Below the pieces are notes generated by a model, which was not told the DNA's origin, did not search any database, and was given only the letters and a program-made list of their open reading frames with translations. Source: Ancistrus triradiatus (taxonomy: Eukaryota; Chordata; Actinopteri; Siluriformes; Loricariidae). From it: a DNA stretch of 64,000 bases. The translations under genes were made by a program, and so were the position numbers. This document shows positions 32,209 through 42,105 of this stretch, one piece after another (within the stretch, counting starts at the first letter, position 1; each line of letters begins with the position of its first letter). The stretch lies in the NCBI GenBank assembly GCA_025084515.1, contig JAJAGP010000336.1:365501-429500 (forward strand), in the 5' to 3' direction.

Positions 32209-32487
32209 GATACACTTCCACAAACATGTGTTGTGAAGAGCAGACTTTGATAGATCCCTATTCTTTAAATAAAACAGGTTGCCCACTCACACCTGACCGT
32301 CATCCCATTGATTGAAAACACCTGACTCTTATTTCACATTCAAATTAATTGCTAATCCTAGAGGTTCACATACTTTTGCCACTCACTAATATGTAATATT
32401 GGATAATTTTCCTATATAAATAAATGACCAAGTATAATATTTTTGTCTCATTTGTTTAACTCTATTCTCTTTATCTACTTTTAGGAC
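31598..32487 (-). mobile_element. Tc1-like element (CAGTGGTGCTTG family), 3'-truncated, antisense
   Basis: The 5' portion of the same family as 27052-28494, on the opposite strand. It runs from the subterminal repeat at the right (TTTTAGGACT at 32487) through the transposase start and breaks at about 31598, within the codons after WACFAASGPG. Neither terminal CAGTGGTGCTTG is present. With the 27 kb copy it forms a widely spaced inverted pair. Confidence 0.88.
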
Positions 32488-32638
32488 TCAACAAATGTAT
32501 AAAAAAATTATTGAAATGTTTAGAATCAGTGTTCATCAAGAAAGACTGGAAGGGATTTACACATTACTCCCTCTACAGTGCATGACATCATTAAATGATC
32601 AAGGAATCTGTAGGAATTTCAGTCTGTAAAGGGAAAGG
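32488..32638 (+). pseudogene. Fragment of another Tc1-like transposase (CCCAACTTTTTC family)
   Basis: AACAAATGTATAAAAAAATT, then GAAAGACTGGAAGGGATTT, then CCCTCTACAGTGCATGAC and AAGGAATCTGTAGGAATTTC match the N-terminal coding region of a common fish Tc1-like family. The end of that family is seen at 50.2 kb. The fragment lies exactly between a Tc1 relict and an LTR start. Confidence 0.7.
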
Positions 32639-33017
32639 TGTCACGCTTCCCTCTGCTCGACTCTCGGACTTAATATCACTGTGGATATTTAAGCCTGCTT
32701 ATGAATGCATTTCATCACAAAGTTACATTGCACTAGCACGTTTCCGAGCGTTTATATTGAATTCTGTTTGCGATCCCATTGCCGAACTCTGCCTCGTATC
32801 ACTGACTCCGTCTCTGTGTCTTACGTTCTGGGATAACGCTGTTTATATCAGACTGACTTCTCTTGTGCCAATCTTAGACTGTTTCTCGGATTACGTTTTG
32901 GATCATCTGTAGTATGTGGGGCTAGTTGACTGCTGTTATTTATTGGTATTCTGCCCAGCAATAAACTCTCTGACCATCAGCTCTCTGCGTTTGCTTTCTT
33001 ACCTGCGCATTGTGACA
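32639..33017 (+). mobile_element. Gypsy 5' LTR
   Basis: Starts TGTCACGCTTCC and ends GCATTGTGACA, 379 bp. It has a TATTTAAG-like box near 32685 and AATAAA at 32960-32965. Directly downstream is an untranslated gap and gag-like coding sequence, so this is a 5' LTR. Confidence 0.82.
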
Positions 33018-33370
33018 GATAATTTCACCACCTTGGAAGCAGCAGGAGCTGCCAGCTCTGTGGATACGATTGCTGCACACGGTCATCTTCTGGGGCAGCA
33101 GCAGCAGCAGCAGAGAGTGGTGATCTCACAAGCCATCTCTCTGTAATTAAACAGCAACAGCAGCAACAGAAGCAGCAGTTAATTCCCCTCCTACAAGTAC
33201 TTCCTGAGCTCATACAGAGTCTGGCAAGCTTACCACCCATCAGCACCTCAGTTGCTGCTTCCCTTCTACCTCCTGTGCCTCCTCCTGCACTGCAATATAG
33301 TGAGAATTTTTTCTGTGACCCAGAACGTTTCCAGGTGTTCCTCTTACAGTGCTCATTATATGATTGCCCA
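33018..33370 (+). pseudogene. Gypsy gag N-terminal fragment
   Basis: Reads LEAAGAASSVDTIAAHGHLL, then a Gln run encoded by a CAG repeat (33097-33115). In another frame it continues PVPPPALQYSENFFCDPERF followed by FLLQCSLYDCP, the capsid start of teleost Gypsy gag (usually ...F.GDP..CRGFLLQCSLYF). It stops near 33375, where an antisense pol piece begins. Confidence 0.75.
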
Positions 33371-33389
33371 GTGATCTAACATGTCCCTC

Positions 33390-33652
33390 AAGACCTCATC
33401 TCAAGACCTCATTAACAAAGGCTTGGAAAACGGTCGGAGTGTTAGCCAACTCATAGGGCATGACCGTATACTATTGTCCCCTGGTTGTTAGGAAGACTGT
33501 TTTCCACTCGTCACCCTCCCTGATCTGGATGAGGTTGTAGGTACTTCATAAATCAAATTTGGTGAAAATTGTGACCCCTTCAATTGCTCCAGGGACATAG
33601 GGACCTGTGGTAACAGGTATTGATATTTTATGGTGATGGCATTCAGACCGTG
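33390..33652 (-). pseudogene. Gypsy reverse transcriptase fragment, antisense
   Basis: The minus-strand translation in shifting frames gives GLNAITIKYQYLLP, then LEQLKG, EVPTTSSRSG and GDNSIRSCPMSWLT. These match the RT block GLN.ITVKYRYPLP...[20 protein letters not shown]...YRVMPYGL of Gypsy elements. Its direction is opposite to the LTR and gag just upstream, so the two are pieces of different insertions or of a rearranged one. Confidence 0.78.
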
Positions 33653-34151
33653 TGTCATGCCGCACGCTCACCTGCTCACCACGCCCACCTTTCACTGTGT
33701 TCCACCACATTCCCTCACCTTCTCTCTCCTCCTCCTTTGATCAACCGCACCTGCCGCTCGTTTCCAGCACCTGCCACTCCTCTATAAATACGGTTCACCT
33801 CCACTGACTCGGCGCTGAGTCTCGTGGTTCCCACCGCGTCTCTCCAGCTCTCTCTATCACGTTCCATGCCTCTTAATCTACCCTATCTCGATCCGTATCT
33901 CTCCCTACCTACCTAAGCCTAGTTCCCTTTCGCCATCCTATTCTATCGCTCTTTCTTTCTACTACCTACTGCCTACCGTTTCTCTTCTTTCATTCCTCGT
34001 TCGCTCCTCTCCTTCCTTTCTTGTGTGTCTTAGCCTGCATTCGGTTTTATCCCGCCTATTAGTTCTGTATTCCATGTCGTTTCTTAATTAAACACTGTCT
34101 GTTCAAATCCACTCCTGCATGTGTCTCCTCCATTGTACAGCCGGCGTTACA
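33653..34151 (+). mobile_element. Gypsy 5' LTR
   Basis: Starts TGTCATGCCGCACGC and ends GCCGGCGTTACA, 499 bp. TATAAATA lies at 33783-33790. The interior is pyrimidine-rich. Gag coding sequence begins about 65 bp downstream. The LTR joins directly to the antisense RT fragment on its left, so it inserted into, or was joined to, that older pol sequence. No partner 3' LTR is recognisable. Confidence 0.85.
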
Positions 34152-34215
34152 GTAGACTCAACCGTGCTTGGAGGCAGCGGGAGTTTTAGGTGTGTTTGAA
34201 TTTGACACCGCTGAT

Positions 34216-34785
34216 ATGAGCTGGGAACAACTCGCTGAGCTTCGCGCTCAGGTCGCCGAGGTAACGCGAGCCATTTCACAGCTGGCTCCCTCTGTGAACG
34301 CGATCTCCCAACGCGTGTTACAACAGGTCCGATTCTCGGCAACTGCGACTGCCGCGCTGGTAGCTCCGCCCACCTCTGGCTTTCCGCCGGTCCCTGAGAT
34401 CGCATTACCGGAGAGGTTTGATGGTAACCCTGCATGGAACTACAGCTTTTGTGCACAATGTCAGCGTTACCTCACGCGTTATCCTCCCAGCTCAGACTAC
34501 ACCGCTGTAGCTCTGGTGGTGTCTTGCCTTTCAGGCAGGGCCCTGAAATGGGTCACAGAAAGAAGGGCACAGGTGCTATCCGGGAACTGTGACCAGCTCC
34601 TGGACGCAATTGGGGCAGTTTTTGGTCCACCCGGCGATAGTGGACCTACACCCCTGAGGTCTCACTATTCGGCGAGTCCACGCCGAATGGCTCGCTTCTG
34701 GATGCGCTCGGGGCGGCTGTCGCTTTCTCTCTGGATCGTGAACCATACGCCTCCGAGTCTCCACTTTTCGGCGTGCTCCCGCTGA
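34216..34785 (+). pseudogene. Gypsy gag (capsid) gene, frameshifted
   Basis: The first in-frame ATG is at 34216 (MSWEQLAELRAQVAEVTRAI, a short coiled-coil-like start). The capsid block follows: IALPERFDGNPAWNYSFCAQ, CQRYLTRYP, ALVVSCLSGRALKWVTE and LSGNCDQLLDAIGAVFGPP. Near 34655 the homologous reading moves to another frame, where it continues as FGESTPNGSLLDALGAAVAF and LPLSFQSPRG. The product would form the retrotransposon capsid. The frame change means the copy is broken once here. The continuing frame leads straight into the Ser/Pro repeat region. Confidence 0.82.
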
Positions 34786-34899
34786 GTTTCCAATCTCCCA
34801 GGGGTCAGCCGCCACCTCGGTTTGTTCGCCACCTGCTGGATCCTCCGTTTGCTGGCTGTCGGAGGATCACAGCTATTTACGTGGCCAGGCGCAGTATGA

Positions 34900-36954
34900 A
34901 ATGTGCTTTAACGGTCTCTATTCAGAGGACACCTGGTCCAGTCCAGGATTCGCCTGTCCTAGAGTCCGTTTGCGGGTCGCCCATCCCAGAGTTCGCTCTT
35001 GGGATGCCCGCCTTGGCTTCAGGTTTGCTCATCCCAGAGTCTGTTCTAGGGATGCCCATCCCAGTCCAAGGGTCGCCTGTCCTAGACTCCGTTCTAGTCA
35101 CGCCCATCCCAGGGTCATTACAGGACCCGCTAATGTCCGAGACCTGTCATAGGTCTCCGTGGCCTGGTACCTCTGCAGTCTGGCAGCTTAACTCGGTCAT
35201 TGAGCCGGTCACAGGGACAGAATTGCGAGGTTGCGAGGCGCAGCAGGATGTTGGAACCGTCTAGTTCCGATAGCCCAGCATTTGTGCACGCCACGTCCGT
35301 GATCTCCGCCGAGGAGTCCTTACTGCCCGAAAGCACTGCATCTGCCGTACCAGAGCCCGATTCTCCGGCACAGAAGCCGGTCAGTCACGTGCTGAAACAT
35401 CCTCACCCGGAATATAAGCACGTTTACCCAGTACCAAACCCAGTTGGTTGCGTGCATGAGCTTCCTAGCTCCGAAATGGAGCACGCTTGCCTGACCTCTT
35501 CACCATCGCCTTCGGTACCTGGTTCCAAGTCGTCTATGAATGAGTCGGCCATGTCTGAGACCTCTCAAAGGTCGTTTACCTCGGACTCCACTCTGACGCA
35601 GTCTGAGGTTGCTCCGAGCCTGCTTGACACCTCTCCCGGATCGCCTATACTCGAGAGCGTCTCAGGTTCATCTCTCTCAGAGACCTCCCAAAGGTCCTCT
35701 TCCCTTGAGACCGCCCTAAGGTCGTCTAAATCCGTGCCCGCTCAAAGTCTATCTTCGTCAGTGACCTCCCTAAGGTCCTCTCTCTTCAAGACCTCTCATC
35801 TCATCAGGTCGTCTAATGCCGTGTCTATTCAAAATTCAAAGAACTGTCAAAGGTCCTCTCCCGTCGAGACCTCTCTAAGGTCAACTAACCCTGTATCTGG
35901 ACTAAGTTCGCCCTCGTCCGAGACCTCCCTAGGGTCTTCTATCCTCGAGATCAGTTTAAGGTCCTCGATCCCCGAGACCTCTCGTGGGCCACCTGAAGTC
36001 GAGTCCGCCTCCACTCGTTCGGAGATAGATTCAGGCTTTATCATGACAGACACCTCCCTACTGAAACCGCCTACTTCAGAGACCTTCCAAGAGTCATTAC
36101 CCTCTGAATCCTTGTCCAATCACTCCAAGACACCCTCTAGTCACCCCGAGTCTTTCTCGAAGTTGTCTGTGTTCGTTCGGTGTCCGTGTAACCCTGTGTC
36201 TGTCCTGGGTCCCTCTAAGTCCGAGTCTCTTCTTAGCCTGCCTGATTCTGTGTTCGTCTCGAATCTCTCCGAGTCCTCTCTTCATCTGTCTAGATCTGAA
36301 ACTGTTCCTGATCTCCCCGAGTCTGTCAAATGTGTGTTTCTTCCTAACCGGTCTGAGTCTGGTCTGTCTTTGTCTACGTCCGAACTCCTTCTATGTCCAT
36401 CCAATTCTGTTTCTAATCTGTCTCGGTCTTTATCTGTCCCCCTTCTTCGTGAGTCCATTCTATGTTCTTCCGAGTCTAGCTTCGGATCGGTTTCCAATCA
36501 GCCTATGTCTGACCAATCTTCCTCTTTGTCTGAGCTTCCTCTATGTTCCCCTGAGTCTGTCCTGAGGGCTTCTACCCTTGATTCTGTCCCTATTATGTCC
36601 AGGTCAGGTCGAAATCCATCCAAGTCTGTATTCGTCCCTGTGTCAGTCGATTCGGGGACCACTCAAGTGTCGCCTGAGACCTTCTCAGAACTGTCCGAAT
36701 CTGAGGCCCTCCAGAAACTGTCAGCTCCAGTACCTGCACAACGGTCGCCAGGTCCCGTGCCTACACCAAGATCGTCACCCTCGGTTCCTGCACCGAGATC
36801 TCCACTCTCAGCTCCTAGATTGTCACCCTCGGTTCCTACACCGAGACCATCAACCTCAGTACCAGCACCAAGGTTTTCAGTCCCGATACCTACGCCGGGA
36901 TCCTCTGTTTCGGTCCCTGCACCTCGCTCGCCTGGTCCAGCATCGGTGAAGTAG
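34900..36954 (+). CDS. Long Ser/Pro-rich degenerate repeat frame linked to a Gypsy element
   Basis: A continuous frame is open from 35134 to the stop at 36952-36954, about 607 codons, and repeats of the same kind begin at about 34900 in an adjoining frame. The product is dominated by Ser, with Pro, Leu and Glu. Three repeat zones follow one another: ETSLRSS/ETSQRSS-type units (about codons 130-290), SESxLxLPDSV-type units (about 290-470), and SVPAPRSP-type units at the C-terminus. There is no clear signal peptide, membrane segment or enzyme motif. It follows gag and ends where an antisense Gypsy pol begins. The known fish parallel is a mucin- or stalk-like repeat ORF in some Gypsy-related elements. 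The function is unknown. Low complexity makes chance openness more likely than usual, so coding status is uncertain. Confidence 0.5.
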
Positions 36955-37600
36955 AGGGAAAAATGTAACTCAGTCTCAGAGCCTCCTCCACATAATCCTG
37001 CAGGGCCTTCGTCTCTATCCTGGACAAGGGGTAAATTCTGCTTCTCGGAGGTGTGGTGCCAGGGAGTAGCTCTATGGTGCATTCCCCTGGATGATGTGGA
37101 GGTAACTTGCTGGCCTTAGTTTTAGAGAACATGTCGGCCAAGTCTGCATAAAACAGTGGTACCTTGCGTGGTTCCACATGCAGGGGGCTTTCCACTAGTG
37201 TTCTTTGAACTGGTAATGTCAGGCAAGAGGCAAAACACTGATCCCCTTACCGAGTGATCTCCCTACGATCCCAGGATATACTAGGTTGATGTTTGGCCAG
37301 CCGGGAGTAACTTAGGATGAGATCCTGTTTAGGTGCTGTGATGACATAAAGAGAGAGTGCTTCTTCAAGTAGGAGTCCCATACGCAAAGTTAGGCCTTGG
37401 GTTTGTTCTCTCATGGCGTATTTACCCAGAGTGCATCCCTCCACAGCTGTGAGTACGAGGGGGTTATCTGTTCTCATGACTGGGAGTTGATGACATACAG
37501 ATTCTGAACCCCACAGCAGTTGTACTTGGACCTGCATCCAGTCATTATTAACTTCAGGTAAGGGAAAATTACTTACCTCTGATCTGGAACTCCAGAGCAT
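36943..37600 (-). pseudogene. Gypsy pol (protease to start of RT), antisense
   Basis: The minus frame 37247-37600 is the protease region and its C-terminal neighbour (NPLVLTAVEGCTLGKYAMRE, SLYVITAPKQDLILSYSRLA, PSISWDRREITR). The frame 36890-37195 is the RT start: VPLFYADLADMFSKTKASKL, LPPHHPGECTIELLPGTTPP, RSRIYPLSRIETKALQDYVE, then PSTSP. Homology ends exactly after PSTSP at about 36943, where the opposite-strand Ser/Pro frame begins. The RT catalytic core is therefore absent. Confidence 0.87.
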
Positions 37601-37901
37601 AATCAGCCGCCCTATGCCTTCCTTGCTTACGGGAACAAAGTCTTATCCCAACATCACGTCCCTCTTCCGGATGGTCAAACACCTCCTTGAACAAAGAGTA
37701 GAATGAGTCCTCCAATTTGAAGATGTTGTTCCCCTGTGTTCACAATGTGGTGGCCCACTGTTTGGCCCTCCCGGTAAGCAGGGAGATCATAGAATGAATC
37801 CGGTGAATCTCCGTAATAATTTGATCTGGATGGCGATCAATGTATATGCTACATTGCATCAAAAATTCCCAGGAGGTATCTAAAGTGCTATTATACTATA
37901 C

Positions 37902-37941
<40 letters not shown>

Positions 37942-38123
37942 ACACCAGTGAGGGTGCCATTGCTGCTGCTGACATTCTGCTGGGCACTGATGGTTCATTT
38001 GCAGACGCTCCAGCTCAGGAGAGGAGGTTCTGTGTGAAGTAGCAGCTCCTGCATGAGCCGTGCAATCTCCTTCATCTTTTGTTCCTGCTGGTGTAGGTGT
38101 TCTTGCAAACCCAATGATTCCAT
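37600..38123 (-). pseudogene. Gypsy gag, antisense, interrupted by a TG microsatellite
   Basis: The gag start codon is the ATG at 38123 (MESLGLQEHLHQQEQKMKEI, then ARLMQELLL). The same opening (MESVGLEEW..., EEIASLMQKMLL) is found in the element at 58.98 kb. Capsid sequence follows near 37740-37880 in broken frames (read from nucleotides such as CTACATTGCATCAAAAATTC on the + strand). A (TG)n run at 37905-37938 interrupts it. Confidence 0.72.
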
Positions 38124-38139
38124 GTGCGGCAAGGTCTTC

Positions 38140-38593
38140 TGTAACGACACACACTCATGGGTGACAGGAATCAGGTGCGGATTTATTGAAAGGACAATCC
38201 AAAAGACAAAAACAGTATAACAGTCTGGGGTCGAAAGCCAGTAATCCAAAACCCAATGAGCAAATTCAAAGGGGCAGGCAAAATTGTAAACGAGGTACAC
38301 AAAAGCAATGGTCATACATGGTGAACCAGACAGGTATAGCAAACAAACCAAAAGGAGTAAGCTAGAGTCGAAAAACAGAATAGTTGGAATAACGGTAATA
38401 CAAAGTAGTCAAAAGTTTTAAGGAAAGTAAACGCTTGGAGTCGTAGGGTAAGCAAACAAGGCCTTGCGAAGAACTAACACTACCGGAGCAATAAATAGTC
38501 TCAAAATTGTCACTAGAGGGAAGTGGCAGCTTCAGAATTCAGGTGACAAGGAGACTCGAGTGGCAAGGAGGTGAGCTCGCAGCCGGCTTGACA
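38140..38593 (-). mobile_element. 5' LTR of the antisense Gypsy element
   Basis: On the minus strand it starts TGTCAAGCCGGCTGCG and ends GTGTGTCGTTACA, 454 bp. An AATAAA signal lies at 38182-38187 (read as TTTATT on +). The gag ATG follows 17 bp downstream on the minus strand. The matching 3' LTR is missing, because the element is cut at 36943. Confidence 0.83.
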
Positions 38594-38644
38594 GGTATCT
38601 CTGAAGTGCCCGTAGTGTGCTCCTACCTTGTGCCCCATGTTGAA

Positions 38645-38780
38645 AATTTCAAAAATGTCAGGACATTTGTCTGTGAACTTGAATCTCATAAGAAGATGAT
38701 GTAGCAGCCATGTAGCAGAACAAGGACCATAACTACACAAGTCATTCTGCCAAAGTATGGTTAAAGAAAACTAAAAGTTA
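38645..38780 (+). mobile_element. Small Tc1-like fragment (CAGTGGTGCTTG family), plus strand
   Basis: AAAAATGTCAGGACATTTGTC, then TCTCATAAGAAGATG, then ACACAAGTCATTCTGCC match the part of the family transposase around the second catalytic aspartate. It lies about 30 bp from a larger fragment of the same family in the opposite orientation. Confidence 0.75.
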
Positions 38781-38814
38781 CATAAATGACTGCAAGCGAT
38801 CCTGTCCAAGATAC

Positions 38815-39811
38815 AGCAATTCAGGCCCAAACCATGATACTACCCCCAACCTGTTTCACACCCTCTATAAGGTTCTTTTGCTAGAATGCAGTGTTTTGCT
38901 TTGTCCAGATATATTGCTTCTCATTTAAACTAAAACCCTCTATTTTTCATCAGTCCACAAACTGTTTTTCCAATAGCCTTCTGGATTGTCCATGTCCCAA
39001 GTGATGGGCAGCAATGTTCTTTTTTCAGAGCAATGACTTTCACCTTGCAACTCCTTGCAATGTAGGATGTGGAGGCTCAGCAGTCCCAAGGTCCATGGTT
39101 CAAATTTTACCTCTGCCAATCTCCTTGAGCTAGGCCCTTAACCCACAATTGCTTGGACTGTAAGATTGTAACAGCTATAATGTCCTGTGGATAAGGGCAG
39201 ATGCTAAAAAACGTAAATGTAAATGTAAACTATACCATGCACACCATTGTTGATTTGTGTTCTCCTGATGATGGATTTACAGTCATTGCATGAGAGGCCT
39301 GGTTGCTTAGAACTTAACTTGAGTTCTTCTGTGACCTCGCAGACTATTACATGCCTTGCTCTTGGAGTGAACTTTGTTGGTCAACTGGTGGAGTCCAAAC
39401 TCTTTAGAGCCTGATGAGCATCAACAGCTGTTTTCTGAGGCCATCAGAAATTTCCGTTTTGCTCTGTTTGTGCCATGATGCACTTCCATCAGGCTTTGAT
39501 AGATCTGTGATCTTTAAATACAACAGGGCTCCCACTCACACCTGATTGTCACCTCATTGTTTAAAATTAACACGTAACTCTATTTGGCTAAATTCTAAAC
39601 ATATACCTTTGCCACTCACAGATAAGAGTAATTTTTATTATAATAAATAAATGACCATGTATAATATTTTTTCTCTCATTTGTTTAACTGTGTTCTTTTT
39701 TATGTACTTTAATAACTTTTGTTCTAAAAAGTCCTGATGATTTTTTTAGGTAATATTTATGCAGAAATATAGAAATTTCTTAAGGGGTTCACAAACTTAT
39801 AAGCACCACTC
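38815..39811 (-). mobile_element. Tc1-like element (CAGTGGTGCTTG family), antisense, with SINE insertion
   Basis: The minus-strand 5' half of the family. The KHGGG-type block is at about 38830-38860 and the transposase start near 39478 (CAT in GTGCCATGATGCAC). The right end reads AAGCACCACTC before TA at 39812-39813. Deletions and stops have destroyed the frame. It is split by a SINE at 39063-39231. Confidence 0.82.
39063..39231 (+). repeat. tRNA-derived SINE inside a Tc1 relict
   Basis: The head has a box B-like ATGGTTCAAATTTTACC, then CCTTGAGCTAGGCCCTTAAC. The 3' body TGTGGATAAGGGCAGATGCT leads to an AAATGTAAATGTAAAC tail. This is the fish SINE whose tail reads CTGGATAAGGGCGTCTGCTA, followed by AAATGTAAATG, in better copies. 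Tc1 homology resumes directly after it (CATGCACACCATTGTTG), so the SINE inserted into the transposon. The copy at 1921-2116 is older. Confidence 0.78.
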
Positions 39812-39813
39812 TA

Positions 39814-40121
39814 TAAAACATTTAAGACCTACAGATTTTAGGAAAAATAATCTTAGAGTAAGTCACTGCAGCACATTATGTTGTTTCAGTAACACCAGAG
39901 AATAATGAATGTAATGAACCAGATGGTCAATAAAACCATCCAGGCATTATGCCATAATATGTTGTGCCAACTTTACCACAAGTGATTTCATGCCTTGAGA
40001 ATGTAGGTGATGAATAGGCCTTTTATGATTATGAACTTTTAACTAATGGTTGTCAGAAAAGTTATTGTGATGAATGATTTGCCATTCCTTTGGCATTTTG
40101 CCACTGTCTACAAAAGTCTAA
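39814..40121. other. Unassigned stretch
   Basis: No feature recognised between two Tc1 elements. Confidence 0.35.
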
Positions 40122-40123
40122 TA

Positions 40124-40832
40124 CAGTGGGGCAAAAACGTATTTAGTCAGTCACTGATTGTGCAAGTTCTCTTACTTAGAAAGATGAGAGACGTCTGTAA
40201 TTTTTACCATAGATACACTTCAACTATGACAGACAAAATGACAAAAAATTAGGAAATCACATTGTAGGATTTTTAAAGAATTTATTGTAAATCATGGGGG
40301 AAAATAAGTATTTGGTCACCCACAAACAAGCAAGTCTTTTCACTCTCACAGAATAAGAAGCTCTTCTGTCCTCCACTCGTTACCTGTATTAATGACACCG
40401 GTTTGATCCCGTTATCTGTATCAAACAGTCAGACTCCAAACTCAACCATGGCCAAGACCAAAGAGCTGTTGAAAGACACCAGGAAGAAAATTGTAGACCT
40501 GCACCAAGCTGGGAAGAGTGAATCTACAATAGGGTGGAACCATCATGCTTTGGGGCTGTTTTTCTGCAAAGGGGACAGGTCGACTGATCCATGTTAAGGG
40601 AAGAATGAATGGAGCCATGTACCTTGAGATTTTAAGCCAAAACCTCCTTCAGTGAGAGCATTGAAGATGGTTGTGGCTGGGTCTTCCAGCATGACAATGA
40701 TTGCAAACACACCGCTCGGGCAACAAAGGAGTGGCTCCGTAAAAAGCATTTCAACGTCCTGGAGTGGTCTAGCCAGTCTCCAGACCTCAACCCTACAGAA
40801 AATTTGTGGAGGGAGTTGAAAGTCCATGTTGT
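40124..40832 (+). mobile_element. Deleted, 3'-truncated Tc1-like element (CAGTGGGGCAAA family)
   Basis: The left end CAGTGGGGCAAAAACGTATT, preceded by TA (40122-40123), and the long subterminal repeat are present. The transposase ATG at 40449 gives MAKTKELLKDTRKKIVDLHQ and AGKSESTIG, then jumps by deletion to the middle of the gene (CATCATGCTTTGGGGCTGTT). It continues through the block around the second and third catalytic residues (CTCCAGACCTCAACCCTACA) and stops at 40832. There the sequence joins a Pro/Ser repeat region. The 3' end is missing. Confidence 0.88.
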
Positions 40833-40914
40833 TTCTTTAAAAATCGGATTGACCCGATTAAGAGATTTCTTGACATTTTGGAGCAGTTCTTGGCCATTAC
40901 TATGGCCTTTAATG

Positions 40915-41735
40915 AGCTGCATACTACCGTCCCTCTTAGCTCCATACCTGAGCTGTTAGCGCCTCCTAGCTCCATACCTAAGCACGCCATGCCTCTTATC
41001 TCCATACCTTAGCACGCTAGCTACGTACCTGAGCCTGCTGTGCCTCTTAGCTCCATACCTGAGTACGTCACACCTCTTTGCTCGGTACCTTAGCATGCTA
41101 GCTCTATACCTGAGCTGTTAGCACCTTTTAGCTCCATATTTGAGCATCTTAGCTCCGTACCTGAGCCATTAGCACTGCCTAGCTCTGTACCTGAGCATGC
41201 CGTGCCTCATAGCTCTGTACCTGAGCACGTTAGTGCCATACCTGAGCACTTTGCGCCTCTTAGCTCTGTATCTGAGCATGCTAGTGCCGTACCTGAGCCG
41301 TTAGCACTACCTAGCTCCATACTTGAGCTTGCCGTGCCTCTTGGCTCCGTACCTGAACGCCTTAGGTCTGTATCTGAGTTGATAGCACCTCCTAGCTCTG
41401 TACCTGAGCACGCTACACCTTTTAGCTTCTTACCTGAGGACATTAACTCCATACCTGAGCAGTTAGCACCTCTTAGCTCTGTACATGAGCTGTTAGCACC
41501 ACCTAGCTCTGTACCTGAGCCCTGTGCGCCAACCCTGGCACCACAGTTGTTAGCGCCGACCTCTGCACCACAGTTGTTAGTGCTGATCCCTGTGCCACGG
41601 TTGTTAGCACCAACCTCCTGTGCCTTGGTTGTTCTCACCGACCCCTGCGGCATGGTCATTTTCTACGACTCTTGCACCACGGTTGTTTTCATCGACCTTC
41701 GTACCGAGGTCCATGGTGTCTGTTTGCCCAGCTAG
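40915..41735 (+). pseudogene. Second Pro/Ser-rich repeat frame, before a Gypsy 3' LTR
   Basis: About twenty degenerate units of about 30 bp encode APxSSVPEHx-type decapeptides (PLSSVPEHAS..., APPSSVPEHA...). They are followed by about four units of APQLLAPTS type at 41518-41610. The frame is open from just after a TAG at about 41090 to 41735. Earlier units contain TAG where others have GAG, so it began as a longer coding repeat. Beyond it the sequence continues to ...CCACCTGGGTAC, then the LTR starting TGTCAC at 42106. The position just before the 3' LTR is that of a third ORF. No enzyme motif is present and the function is unknown. Confidence 0.55.
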
Positions 41736-42105
41736 ACTTGTCCTGGCCTTTTCCATTGGCCTAGTCGGGTCTAGCCCTGCCCCTGATCCGCCCGCACTGA
41801 GCTCCGCCCCTGAGCCACTTGTGGAAAGTCCTAAGCTTAAGTCACTTGATCCTGTTCTGGAGTCCTCTTGCCCCACCCTCCCACTTAGCCCCTATTTCAA
41901 GGTGCGTCCTGCCTACTGGCACCTCCCTGGATGAAATACGATAAACCCTGAGCATGTTAGACAGGCTAGGGGAGCTTCTGGTCATGCACAAAAAGAACAC
42001 TGTGCTGCAGACTCAGCCTCATCCTTTTCACCTCCGCGTTCAAATCACGGTCCCACAAGCCATAGGAAGATTGTGATTCGCCATCGCGATGCTCCACCTG
42101 GGTAC

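Noticed and set aside
36663..37082. Gly/Glu/Thr-rich repeat frame on the minus strand
   Set aside because: It is the complement of the Ser/Pro repeat coding region, kept open by the repeat composition, and it switches to pol sequence partway.
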